64,000 nucleotides of DNA. Origin: Sphingomonas melonis. GTDB taxonomy: Bacteria > Pseudomonadota > Alphaproteobacteria > Sphingomonadales > Sphingomonadaceae. The translations under genes and the position numbers were made by a program. Location: assembly GCF_013409985.1 (NCBI RefSeq), contig NZ_JACCBY010000002.1:124001-188000 (forward strand), given 5' to 3'. Positions within the stretch are counted from its first letter, which is position 1, and each line of letters begins with the position of its first letter. Below the pieces are notes generated by a model. It was not told where the DNA came from. It made no database searches and worked only from the letters and a program-made list of their open reading frames with translations. Shown piece by piece: positions 28,139 through 36,144 of this stretch.

Positions 28139-28876
28139 TCAATATACCGCCGACACGAAGAACAGCCCATCGGGCGGAGCGTTAAGCCCTAGCCGGGCCC
28201 GATCCCGCGCCTCCAGCGCCACCCGCACGTCCTCCACCGACCATCGCCCCATCCCGACCAGGGCGAGACACCCCACCATCGAGCGCACCTGATGGTGGAG
28301 GAACGACCGCGCCGCCGCCCGCACCGCGATCCGCTCGCCCGCCCGCGCCACCGACAGCACGTCGAGCGTCCGCACCGGGCTATCCGCCTGGCAATGCGCC
28401 GAGCGGAACGTCGTGAAATCGTGCCGCCCGACCAGCACCGCCGCCGCCGCGGCCATCGCATCGGCATCGAGCACCTGCGGCACCTGCCACGCGAGCCCCG
28501 CCTCCCAGGTCAGCGGCGCCCGTCGGTTGACGATGCGATAGTCATACGCCCGCCCCAGACACGAAAACCGCGCATGCCAGTCGTCCGCCACCACGACGCA
28601 GTCGAGCACCGCCACCGGCGCCGGCCGCACCCGCGCGTTGAGCGCCTCCATCAACCGGAACGGCGCGATATCCTTGGCAATATCGACATGCGCGCGCATC
28701 CCCAGCCCGTGCACCCCGGCATCGGTCCGCCCCGCCGCATGCACCGCGGCACGCTCGCCGGTGACGGCGAACACCGCTTCCTCCAGCGCCTGCTGGACGC
28801 TGGGCCCGTGCTTCTGCCGCTGCCAGCCCATGAACGGCCGGCCGTCATATTCCACCGTCAGCGCGAACCGCGTCAA
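28139..28876 (-). CDS. truA: tRNA pseudouridine(38-40) synthase TruA
   Basis: 245 residues from a TTG at 28876 that overlaps the fmt stop (TTGA), the usual TruA length; an earlier in-frame stretch only shadows fmt. Motifs are [18 protein letters not shown], the catalytic Asp in [27 protein letters not shown] and the C-terminal [17 protein letters not shown]. It isomerises uridines 38-40 in the tRNA anticodon arm. The overlapping start implies translation coupled to fmt. Convergent with the methyltransferase gene. Confidence 0.95.
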   Translation of the reverse strand: MTRFALTVEYDGRPFMGWQRQKHGPSVQQALEEAVFAVTGERAAVHAAGRTDAGVHGLGMRAHVDIAKDIAPFRLMEALNARVRPAPVAVLDCVVVADDWHARFSCLGRAYDYRIVNRRAPLTWEAGLAWQVPQVLDADAMAAAAAVLVGRHDFTTFRSAHCQADSPVRTLDVLSVARAGERIAVRAAARSFLHHQVRSMVGCLALVGMGRWSVEDVRVALEARDRARLGLNAPPDGLFFVSAVY

Positions 28877-29784
28877 AGCTGCGTGCCCGATCGCACCGGA
28901 AAGCCGCGCAGCAACTCGGCCGTGCTGGTCACGCCGCGCCCGGCGCGCTGCACCAACGTCGGCCGGATCGCGCCGTCGCCGCAAGCGATCGTCAGCGCAT
29001 CGTCCACCGTCGTCCCCTCGCCGCCGGGGAAGCTGAATGGCAGCACGTCCGCGCCGAGCACCTTCACCCGCTCGCCGGCGATCTCGAACCACGCGCCCGG
29101 CGCCGGGTTCATCGCGCGCACCAGCCGCTCGACCTCGACCGCGCTGCGCGTGAAGTCGATCCGCGCCTCCGCCTTGTCGATCTTGCTCGCATACGTGACG
29201 CCCTCCTCGGGTTGCGCCACCGGCGGATGCGCGTCGAGGTCGCCGAGCACCTCCACCATCAGCCGCGCGCCCAGCGCCGCCAGCTCCGCGGTCAAGTCGC
29301 CCGCCGTCTTGCGATCGACCGGCACGCGTCCCTCCAGCCGCACCGGCCCGGTATCGAGCCCCGCCTCCATCTGCATGATCCCGACGCCCGTCTCGGCATC
29401 CCCGGCGAGGATCGCGCGCTGCACCGGCGCCGCCCCGCGCCAGCGCGGCAGCAGGGAGCCATGGACGTTGAGGCACCCGAAGCGCGGCGCCGCCAGCACC
29501 GCCTTGGGCAGGATCAGCCCATAGGCCGCGACCACCGCGATATCGGCATCGAGCGCCGCGAACGCCGCCTGCTCCTCCGCGTCCTTCAGGCTGACCGGAT
29601 GCCGCACCGCGATCCCCAAAGCCTCGGCACGCTGCTGCACCGGCGAGGCGACCGTCTCGCGCCCGCGCCGGCCGCCCGGCCGCGGCGGCTGGCTATAGGC
29701 CGCGACGACGTCATGCCCGGCCGCGACCAGCGCCTCCAGCGTCGGTACGGCGAAGTCGGGAGTTCCCATGAAGATGATCCGCAT
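28873..29784 (-). CDS. fmt: Methionyl-tRNA formyltransferase
   Basis: 303 residues from the ATG at 29784, with GAAGG about 8 bases upstream; a TTG four codons earlier is less likely. The folate-dependent catalytic motif is [15 protein letters not shown], with the N-terminal [18 protein letters not shown] and substrate loop GGRRGRE. The C-terminal OB-like domain ends with [13 protein letters not shown]. It formylates initiator Met-tRNA. Together with truA downstream and recR-def divergently placed 53 bases away, it pairs start-formylation with deformylation (Def) in one locus. Confidence 0.96.
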   Translation of the reverse strand: MRIIFMGTPDFAVPTLEALVAAGHDVVAAYSQPPRPGGRRGRETVASPVQQRAEALGIAVRHPVSLKDAEEQAAFAALDADIAVVAAYGLILPKAVLAAPRFGCLNVHGSLLPRWRGAAPVQRAILAGDAETGVGIMQMEAGLDTGPVRLEGRVPVDRKTAGDLTAELAALGARLMVEVLGDLDAHPPVAQPEEGVTYASKIDKAEARIDFTRSAVEVERLVRAMNPAPGAWFEIAGERVKVLGADVLPFSFPGGEGTTVDDALTIACGDGAIRPTLVQRAGRGVTSTAELLRGFPVRSGTQL

Positions 29785-29837
29785 GGGGGCCTTCAACGCG
29801 CTGGCGGGCGGCGGCGCAACCCCCTATCTGTTCCGTC

Positions 29838-30431
29838 ATGGCGTCTCCCGAAATCGAAGCCCTGACCCAGGCGCTGGCGCGTCTCCCCGGCCTTGGCCCG
29901 CGATCGGCGCGGCGCGCGGTCCTGCACCTGCTCAAGAAGCGTGAAGCCGCGCTCGGCCCGTTGCGCGCCGCGCTGGAGGCGGTCGACGAGCGGCTGGAGA
30001 CCTGCGCCACCTGCGGCAACGTCGATACCGCCAATCCCTGCGCGATCTGCGCCGACCCGCGCCGCGACCAGCGCGCGCTCTGCGTGGTGGAGGAGGTGGC
30101 GGACCTCTGGGCGCTCGAACGCTCGCGCCTGTTCCCCGGCCGCTTCCACGTCCTCGGCGGGCGGCTTTCGGCGCTCGAAGGCATCCGCCCCGAGGATCTC
30201 GCGATCGAGGCGCTGGTCACCCGTATCGAGGCGGGCGGCATCGACGAGGTCGTCCTTGCGATGAACGCGACGCTGGAAGGGCAGACGACAGCGCATTATC
30301 TCGCCGACCGGATCGAGCGATTCCCGGTGCGCGTGACCCAGCTCGCCCACGGCCTGCCGGTCGGCGGCGAACTGGATTACCTCGACGAGGGGACGCTCGC
30401 GCAGGCGCTGCGCGCGCGGCGGCCGGTATAA
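29838..30431 (+). CDS. recR: Recombination protein RecR
   Basis: 197 residues, the family length. A helix-hairpin-helix region is visible at [18 protein letters not shown]. The zinc finger uses Cys56, Cys59, Cys68 and Cys71 ([16 protein letters not shown]), and the Toprim domain shows [15 protein letters not shown] and [19 protein letters not shown]. It works with RecF and RecO to load RecA on gapped DNA. It is divergent from fmt and upstream of def on the same strand. The dnaX and ybaB genes often beside recR are not here. Confidence 0.96.
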   Translation: MASPEIEALTQALARLPGLGPRSARRAVLHLLKKREAALGPLRAALEAVDERLETCATCGNVDTANPCAICADPRRDQRALCVVEEVADLWALERSRLFPGRFHVLGGRLSALEGIRPEDLAIEALVTRIEAGGIDEVVLAMNATLEGQTTAHYLADRIERFPVRVTQLAHGLPVGGELDYLDEGTLAQALRARRPV

Positions 30432-30501
30432 CTTCTTCCCTGCACCGGGAGGAATACGCCCGAACTTGACGCCAAACTCCTCGCCACCTAGCTCACGCCG
30501 C

Positions 30502-31020
30502 ATGGCAGTCCTCCCCATCGTCGAAGTCCCCGATCCGCGCCTGCGCCTGATCTCCAAGCCCGTCGAGCACGTTACTGACGAGACCCGCGCGTTCGTGCAG
30601 GACATGATCGATACGATGTACGACGCCAACGGCATCGGCCTCGCCGCGATCCAGGTCGGCGTCGACAGCCGCATCCTCGTCATCGACCTTCAGGACGAAA
30701 AGGACGAGGAGGACAAGCCGATCAAGGCGCCGCACGCCTATATCAACCCCGAGATCCTGTCGGTCAGCGAAGAGATGAGCAGCTATAACGAAGGCTGCCT
30801 GTCGATCCCCGAACAATATGCCGACGTCGCCCGCCCGGCGAGTTGCCGCGTCCGCTGGCTCGACGAACAGGGCGAAACGCATGAGGAAGAGCTGACCGGC
30901 CTGCTCTCGACCTGCATGCAGCATGAGATCGACCATCTCAACGGTGTGCTCTTCATCGACCATATCAGCCGCCTAAAGCGCGATATGGTGATGAAGAAGC
31001 TGGCCAAGATGCGCCGCTGA
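30502..31020 (+). CDS. def: Peptide deformylase
   Basis: 172 residues from the ATG at 30502. All three deformylase motifs are intact: GIGLAAIQVG (residues 44-53), EGCLS (97-101) and HEIDH (141-145). These provide the Cys and two His metal ligands and the catalytic Glu. It removes the formyl group from nascent proteins. It lies 70 bases after recR and near fmt, as is common. The basic C-terminal tail (MKKLAKMRR) is normal. A repeat-containing spacer follows. Confidence 0.97.
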   Translation: MAVLPIVEVPDPRLRLISKPVEHVTDETRAFVQDMIDTMYDANGIGLAAIQVGVDSRILVIDLQDEKDEEDKPIKAPHAYINPEILSVSEEMSSYNEGCLSIPEQYADVARPASCRVRWLDEQGETHEEELTGLLSTCMQHEIDHLNGVLFIDHISRLKRDMVMKKLAKMRR

Positions 31021-31070
31021 CGCACGGACGCGGGGCGGCTCGGTCGGCTCGGTCGGCTTCCTCGCCGCGT

Positions 31071-31179
31071 CCGTCACCCCGGACTTGTTCCGGGGTCCAC
31101 CGCGCCGCACGGGAATGGTGTCGGCTCAAGCCGTGCTCCTCGTCGCAGAGTGGACCCCGGAACAAGTCCGGGGTGACGG
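31071..31179 (+). repeat. 109-bp palindromic intergenic repeat, copy C
   Basis: 30-49-30 structure with core CCCCGGACTTGTTCCGGGG; the 49-base spacer contains GTGTCGGCTCAAGCC as in copy A. It lies in the 365-base def/rmuC gap (31021-31385). The right outer block (GGCTCACATAAGCG to CAGCCCTGCCCG, about 31203-31240) matches those of the other copies. No gene was recognised in the gap. Confidence 0.9.
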
Positions 31180-31385
31180 TATCGGCGGGGAGTTCGGCAA
31201 GGGCTCACATAAGCGTGGCTGTGCGACAGCCCTGCCCGTGAACGGGATGGCCCGAACTCGGCAGCGTCGAGCGACCCACATGCCTTATTTAGGGACTGTC
31301 TTCCCCCCGACGTTCGATCTATGTTCCTCACCGCGAAAAGACCGCCGCTGACATCCATCGTGACGTCCGCCGGCCGCCAAAGGGA

Positions 31386-32888
31386 ATGAACGTGGACCTG
31401 TCGACCGTCATCATCGCCATCCTCGCGCTCGCCGCGGGTCTGCTCATCGGCTGGCTGCTCGCCAGTCGCAAGGCCGGCAGCCTCGCTGCCGATCTCGCCG
31501 TCGCGCAGAGCAAGGCTGCCGACGCCGAACTGGTCGCTCGCGCACGCGACGCGGTCGAACGCGAACGCAACGAGGCGATGCGCGACCTCGCCGCTTTGCG
31601 CGCCCAGACCGACGATCGCGCCGCCGCGCTCGACGCGCTACGCGACGAACTCGCGACGATCCGCGCCGACCGCGACGCCGCGCGTACCGCGCTCGCCACC
31701 ACCAGCGCGCAGATCGAGGCGTTCGAGGCGCGGCTTGCCGACATGCGCGATGCCAAGGAGCTGATGGCGGCGCAGTTCAACGACCTCGCCAACAAGGCGC
31801 TGACCGACGCGCAGAAGGCGTTCCTCGACCGCGCCGATGCGCGCTTCCGCCAGTCGGAGGAGCTTGCCGGCAACAACCTCAAATCGCTGCTCCAGCCGGT
31901 CAACGAGCGGCTCGCGCGCTACGAGGAGGGCGTCGCCAAGGTCGAGGCGGAGCGCCGCGACGCGTTCGGCGACCTCAAGGGCCAGATCGAACAGATGCGC
32001 CTCGGCCAGGAGCGTGTCTCGGGCGAGGCGGCGAAACTGGTCAATGCGCTGCGCAACGCGCCCAAGGCACGCGGTCGCTGGGGCGAGCAGCAGCTGCGCA
32101 ACGTGCTCGAAACCTGCGGTCTTGCCGAACACACCGACTTCGCGATGGAGGTCAGCGTCGCGGACGGCGAGGGGGGGCGGCTGCGTCCCGACGCGATCGT
32201 CCGGGTCCCCGGCGGCAAGTCGCTGATCATCGACGCCAAGGTCTCGCTCAACGCCTATCAGGATGCGTTCGGCGCCGTCGACGAGGGCGAGCGCCACATC
32301 GGCCTGACCGCGCATGCCGCCTCGATGCGCGCCCACATCAACGGCTTGTCCGCCAAGGCCTATTGGTCGCAGTTCGACGACACGCCCGAATATGTCGTGA
32401 TGTTCGTTCCCGGCGAGCATTTCCTGTCTGCCGCGCTGGAGCATGATGCCGGCCTGTGGGACTATGCCTTCGACAAGAAGGTGCTGCTGGCGACGCCGAC
32501 CAACCTGATCGCGATCGCGCGCACCGTCGCGGCGGTGTGGCGGCAGGAGAACTTAGCGAATCAAGCGCGTGAAATTGCCGCCTTGGGCAAAGAGCTTTAT
32601 CAGCGGCTCTCGGTGATGGGGGGGCACGTAACAAGGCTCGGCAAGAACTTGGATACAGCGGTGACTGCCTACAATTCATTTGTTGGTAGCATCGAGTCAC
32701 AGGTCCTGACGAGTGCGCGCCGATTTGAGACACTTAATGTCGAAACGAGCAACAGAACCATTGATTCGCCCCCGATGATCGATCAAGCTACCCGTCCGCT
32801 CTCGAAGTTGCGCAGCGATGCGTGGCCCGATGATCGGTCCTTGGGAAAGTCTCCCTCGGAGAATGAAGCGTCTGAAACTGCCATGTAG
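31386..32888 (+). CDS. rmuC: DNA recombination protein RmuC homologue, with compositionally foreign 3' end
   Basis: 500 residues. An N-terminal membrane helix (VIIAILALAAGLLIGWLLA) leads into a long Ala/Asp/Arg-rich coiled coil (about 25-200). The RmuC domain follows, with RGRWGEQQLRNVLETCGL, PDAIVRVPGGKSLIIDAKVSLNAY (two adjoining stretches) and EYVVMFVPGEHFLSAAL. RmuC limits inversions at repeats and resembles restriction-fold nucleases. Up to about 32540 codon use is GC-rich like the neighbours. From about 32550 it turns abruptly to A/T-rich codons although the protein motif (AREIAALGKELYQRL) stays conserved, which suggests a recombined 3' segment. Confidence 0.93.
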   Translation: MNVDLSTVIIAILALAAGLLIGWLLASRKAGSLAADLAVAQSKAADAELVARARDAVERERNEAMRDLAALRAQTDDRAAALDALRDELATIRADRDAARTALATTSAQIEAFEARLADMRDAKELMAAQFNDLANKALTDAQKAFLDRADARFRQSEELAGNNLKSLLQPVNERLARYEEGVAKVEAERRDAFGDLKGQIEQMRLGQERVSGEAAKLVNALRNAPKARGRWGEQQLRNVLETCGLAEHTDFAMEVSVADGEGGRLRPDAIVRVPGGKSLIIDAKVSLNAYQDAFGAVDEGERHIGLTAHAASMRAHINGLSAKAYWSQFDDTPEYVVMFVPGEHFLSAALEHDAGLWDYAFDKKVLLATPTNLIAIARTVAAVWRQENLANQAREIAALGKELYQRLSVMGGHVTRLGKNLDTAVTAYNSFVGSIESQVLTSARRFETLNVETSNRTIDSPPMIDQATRPLSKLRSDAWPDDRSLGKSPSENEASETAM

Positions 32889-32987
32889 GCTTGGTTTCTA
32901 GGAAGTGGAGAAGAGCCTCAAAGAGGCCCCGATCACCTCGGACCACCGGAGCTAAACAGCAGAAGGCGCGAGGCCTGGAGAAGGAAG

Positions 32988-33161
32988 ATGAGCAACTTGC
33001 TCTTCGACCTGCATCTAGACCGCCACGGCTTTTGGCACTGGCTTGGGTTCATGCCCGGGTCGGACAAGATCGTGGTATCGCGGCGTGGTTGGACCAATAG
33101 GGCGGAGGCATCGCTTGCGATGACTCGCTTTATCGAGCTTTTGGCTCGGAACGCCGTTTAG
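32988..33161 (+). CDS. Possible small protein of 57 residues
   Basis: An ATG at 32988 has GGAGAAGGAAG upstream and opens a 57-residue frame, beginning MSNLLFDLHLDRHGFWHWLG and ending IELLARNAV. A clear hairpin terminator follows 11 bases after its stop. Base composition matches the foreign-looking tail of rmuC rather than the surrounding genome. No family is recognised. The ribosome-binding site and terminator make it more credible than a random frame, but no homology was available to confirm it. Confidence 0.5.
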   Translation: MSNLLFDLHLDRHGFWHWLGFMPGSDKIVVSRRGWTNRAEASLAMTRFIELLARNAV

Positions 33162-33171
33162 GTGCAGCAGG

Positions 33172-33202
33172 GGCGCGACTGCGTTTGCAGTCGCGCCTTT
33201 GC
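33172..33202 (+). terminator. Rho-independent terminator after the small ORF
   Basis: A perfect 11-bp stem GGCGCGACTGC/GCAGTCGCGCC with a GTTT loop, then TTTGCC. It is oriented for plus-strand transcripts (rmuC tail or the small ORF); the minus-strand methyltransferase gene ends just beyond it at 33206. Confidence 0.8.
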
Positions 33203-33205
33203 CCC

Positions 33206-34006
33206 TTACCTCCGTTGCTGCGCCAGCACCTCATAGGCCATCACCGCCGTCGCCACCGCGGCGTTGAGGCTGTCCGCCTTGCCCAGCATCGGGATCTTGA
33301 CCAGCAGGTCGCACGCCGCGGCATAGTCCGCCGGCATCCCCTGCGCCTCGTTGCCGGTCAGCAGGAAGGTCGGCGCCGCGTAGCGCGCCGCGCGATAATC
33401 ATGCTCGGTGTCGAGGCTCAGCCCGACGAGCTGCCCCGGCTCCTCGCGCAGCCAGCCGAGGAACTCGGCCCATTCGCTGCGCACGACGGGGATGGTGAAC
33501 AGCGCGCCCATGCTCGCCCGCACCGCCTCGACCGAGAAGGGATCGACGCATTCGCCGATCAGGATCAGCCCGCCCGCGCCGACCGCATCGGCGGTGCGCA
33601 GGATCGTGCCGAGATTGCCGGGATCGCGCAGCCGCTCGGCGACCAGCCAGATGCCCGACGATCCCCGGTCGAGATCGGCGAGCGTCCGGTCGAACTCGTC
33701 GAACACGCCGACGACCGCCTGCGGATTGTCCTTGCCCGACAGTTTGGACAGGATGTCGGGCGTCGTCTGGATCGACTCGCCGCCCGCCATCTCGACGTCG
33801 ATCGACAGCGCGTGGACGAGCGGATGATCGGCATTGGCCGCGGCGTAGAAGAGGATGCGCGGCAGGCGCCCGGTCTCGCGCGCCTCGGTGAGGATGCGCA
33901 GCCCCTCGGCCATGAACTGGCGCGCGCCACGCCGGTGCTTCTTGTCGCGCAGCTCGCGGGCATATTTGACGAGCGGGTTGGAAAAGGCGGTGATCTCACG
34001 GGGCAT
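33206..34006 (-). CDS. SpoU/TrmH-family RNA 2'-O-methyltransferase
   Basis: 266 residues from the ATG at 34006, preceded by GGGGGAAG. An N-terminal substrate-binding domain (FSNPLVKYARELRDKKHRR, FMAEGLRIL) precedes the trefoil-knot SPOUT domain, with LVAERLRDPGNLGTILRTAD, FLLTGNEAQGMP and the C-terminal VKIPMLGKADSLNAAVATAV. These enzymes methylate ribose 2'-OH groups in rRNA or tRNA. The exact nucleotide is not predictable. It is 38 bases downstream of the ptsH stop and may be the last gene of that run. Confidence 0.93.
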   Translation of the reverse strand: MPREITAFSNPLVKYARELRDKKHRRGARQFMAEGLRILTEARETGRLPRILFYAAANADHPLVHALSIDVEMAGGESIQTTPDILSKLSGKDNPQAVVGVFDEFDRTLADLDRGSSGIWLVAERLRDPGNLGTILRTADAVGAGGLILIGECVDPFSVEAVRASMGALFTIPVVRSEWAEFLGWLREEPGQLVGLSLDTEHDYRAARYAAPTFLLTGNEAQGMPADYAAACDLLVKIPMLGKADSLNAAVATAVMAYEVLAQQRR

Positions 34007-34044
34007 GGCTTCCCCCTCCGGCACAGCGGCCGGTCAGTGCAAGC

Positions 34045-34320
34045 TCAATCTTCGCCGAACTTGGCTTCGACCAGCTCGCACAGTGCGCCGACCGCCGCTT
34101 CGGCGCCATCGCCGCTCGCGCTGATCGTGATCGAATCGCCCTTGGCCGCGCCGAGCATCATCAGTCCCATGATCGACGTGCCGGTGACCGCGCCATCGTC
34201 CTTGCTCACCCGGATCTCGACCGGCTGGGTCGAGGCGAGCGTGACGAACTTGGCGCTCGCCCGCGCGTGGAGCCCACGCTTGTTGGTGATGAGGACGGTA
34301 CGCGTGACCGCGTCGCTCAC
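34045..34320 (-). CDS. ptsH: HPr phosphocarrier protein
   Basis: 91 residues, normal HPr size. The active-site His18 lies in KRGLHARASAKFV and the regulatory Ser49 in VTGTSIMGLMML. In alphaproteobacteria HPr is phosphorylated on His by EI(Ntr) and on Ser by HprK, and works in regulation rather than sugar uptake. The start overlaps the EIIA stop (ATGA). The cluster EIIA-HPr-RapZ-HprK-ChvGI fits a regulatory PTS; EI is not in the window. Confidence 0.96.
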   Translation of the reverse strand: MSDAVTRTVLITNKRGLHARASAKFVTLASTQPVEIRVSKDDGAVTGTSIMGLMMLGAAKGDSITISASGDGAEAAVGALCELVEAKFGED

Positions 34321-34742
34321 GCTGCCGCCTCGCCGAGCACTTCGGAGGCGACCGAGATATATTTGCGTCCCGCCTCGCGCGCCGCGGCGACCGCCTCCAC
34401 GACCTTCATCGACTTGCGCGCCGAACCCAGCCGGATCAGCATCGGCAGGTTCATGCCCGCGATCACCTCGACCCGCCCGCGCTCCATCAGCGAGATGGCG
34501 AGGTTGGACGGGGTGCCGCCGAACAGATCGGTCAGCACGATCACGCCGCGCCCCGATTCGACCGTGGCGATCGCCGCGGCGATATCCGCGCGGCGCTCCT
34601 CCATGTCGTCGTCGGGACCGATCGAGATCGTCGCGATGCGATCCTGCGGACCGACGACGTGGATCATCGCGGTCACGAATTCTTCGGCGAGCCGCCCGTG
34701 CGTCACCAGAACGAGGCCAATCATCTCAGATACGTTACTCAT
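34317..34742 (-). CDS. PTS EIIA component, mannose/fructose family
   Basis: 141 residues. The mannose-type EIIA fold is shown by IGLVLVTHGRLAEEF with the phospho-accepting His15, and GVIVLTDLFGGTPSNLA. No EIIB, EIIC or EIID gene is adjacent, so it is a regulatory rather than a transport component, as in other alphaproteobacteria. It is translationally coupled both ways, with four-base overlaps with rapZ upstream and ptsH downstream. It likely takes phosphate from HPr; the downstream target is unknown. Confidence 0.94.
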   Translation of the reverse strand: MSNVSEMIGLVLVTHGRLAEEFVTAMIHVVGPQDRIATISIGPDDDMEERRADIAAAIATVESGRGVIVLTDLFGGTPSNLAISLMERGRVEVIAGMNLPMLIRLGSARKSMKVVEAVAAAREAGRKYISVASEVLGEAAA

Positions 34743-35647
34743 TTGCTGGCCGGCGGCCCCTCGAGCGAGTCCTGCGGTGCGGCCCCGAGGTCGCGATGCG
34801 TAATGGTGGGCGAAAATCCCGCTTTGCGCAACCGGTCAGCGAGATACTCGGTGACATGCACCGATCTGTGTCTCCCTCCGGTACATCCGATGGCGATGCT
34901 GACATAGGATTTCCCCTCGGCGCGATAGCGCGGGATGAGCAATTCGAGCAGGCTGCCGATCTGCTCCATCGCCTGCGGATAGGCCGGGTCGGCGGCGACA
35001 TAGGCGGCGACGTCGGCATCGAGCCCGGTGCCGGGACGCAGCACCGGGTCCCAGTGCGGATTGCGCAGGAAGCGCATGTCGAAGACCAGATCGGCGTTGC
35101 GCGGCAGGCCGCGGGCGAAGCCGAACGACTGGATCGACAGGACCGGCGCGTCGCGGCCGTGGCCGGCGAAGGTGGTGCGCACCTGCTGGGCGAGTGCGTT
35201 GGCGGTGAGGTCGGTGGTGTCGATCAGCCGGTTGGCCCAGTCGCGCAACGGGCGCAGCAGCTCGCGTTCGCGGGCGATGCCGTCGCCCGCCGGCCGGTCG
35301 GGGGCGAGCGGGTGGCGCCGCCGCGTTTCCGAATAGCGTCGCTCCAGCTCGGCACCGGAACAGTCGAGGAACAGCATGCCGACGTCGAGGCCGTGGTCGT
35401 CACGCAGCGCGCGGATGCGCTCGACGATCCGCGCCGGGTCGAAGTCGCGCGTGCGCGCACCGATGCCGATCGCCAGCGGCTGGCTATGGTCGGCCGCCGC
35501 CGCGGCGAGCGGCGCGTCGAGCAACCGGTCGAGCAGCACCAGCGGCAGGTTGTCGACCACCTCCCAGCCGAGGTCCTCCAGCGTCTTGAGCACCGTCGAC
35601 TTGCCGGCCCCGGACAGGCCGGTGACGAGCAATATGTCCTTGGTCAT
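34739..35647 (-). CDS. rapZ: RNase adapter protein RapZ (YvcJ family nucleotide-binding protein)
   Basis: 302 residues. It has Walker A in VTGLSGAGKSTVLKTLEDLG (residues 8-27), GARTRDFDP, FLDCSGAELERRYSETRRRHPL and the C-terminal motif SIAIGCTGGRHRSVHVTEYLA, all hallmarks of RapZ/YvcJ. In enterobacteria RapZ directs RNase E to the GlmZ small RNA to control amino-sugar synthesis. In alphaproteobacteria the RNA partner is not established to my knowledge. Its place between HprK and EIIA is conserved in the class and points to a link with the regulatory PTS. Confidence 0.95.
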   Translation of the reverse strand: MTKDILLVTGLSGAGKSTVLKTLEDLGWEVVDNLPLVLLDRLLDAPLAAAAADHSQPLAIGIGARTRDFDPARIVERIRALRDDHGLDVGMLFLDCSGAELERRYSETRRRHPLAPDRPAGDGIARERELLRPLRDWANRLIDTTDLTANALAQQVRTTFAGHGRDAPVLSIQSFGFARGLPRNADLVFDMRFLRNPHWDPVLRPGTGLDADVAAYVAADPAYPQAMEQIGSLLELLIPRYRAEGKSYVSIAIGCTGGRHRSVHVTEYLADRLRKAGFSPTITHRDLGAAPQDSLEGPPASK

Positions 35648-35694
35648 CGCACGATCCTCATTCCGGCCTCATTCCAGCCCCTTATTCCGGCCCG

Positions 35695-36144
35695 TCATTC
35701 CGGCGTCGCCTCGGGCTGGCGCAACGCCCATTCGATCTTGAGCGGCGTCGCGGCATGAAAGGCATCGAGCGCGATCTCGCGCACCTCGATTCCCGCCAGC
35801 CGCCGCCGCTGCCGCTCTGGCATGCGCAGGGGTTCGCCGTCGAGCCGGACGATGAGCGCGACCGGCACATCGTCGATCGACGCCATGCTGACGATGCCGA
35901 GCCCGCGCACCTCGATCTGCCCGCGGATCGTCGCCGGCGCGCGCGCCAGCACCATCGCGCCGTCGCGCACCAGCAAGGTCTGATCGTCGCTGACCAGTAT
36001 CGCACCGCGATCGATCAGCCGCAGTGCGAGATCGGACTTGCCCGCGCCCGGCGGCCCTTCGAGCAGCACCGCATGGCCGTGGATCGCGACGCAGGTGGCG
36101 TGGCAGCGTTCGGACAGGAACATGGCGGGGTCCCCCCGGGTCAT
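35695..36144 (-). CDS. hprK: HPr kinase/phosphorylase, short alphaproteobacterial form
   Basis: 149 residues corresponding only to the C-terminal catalytic domain of the roughly 310-residue Firmicute enzyme. The P-loop is GPPGAGKSDLALRL (about 30-43), then ILVSDDQT, and the signature-like IEVRGLGIV. It phosphorylates HPr on Ser. The short form lacking the N-terminal domain is typical of alphaproteobacteria. It starts inside the end of chvG (ATGA overlap), so HPr kinase output is coupled to the ChvG sensor operon. Confidence 0.93.
   Translation of the reverse strand: MTRGDPAMFLSERCHATCVAIHGHAVLLEGPPGAGKSDLALRLIDRGAILVSDDQTLLVRDGAMVLARAPATIRGQIEVRGLGIVSMASIDDVPVALIVRLDGEPLRMPERQRRRLAGIEVREIALDAFHAATPLKIEWALRQPEATPE

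Noticed and set aside
31021..31385. Intrinsic terminators formed by the 109-bp repeats
   Set aside because: The hairpins are strong but none is followed by a T-run, so they are not called terminators.
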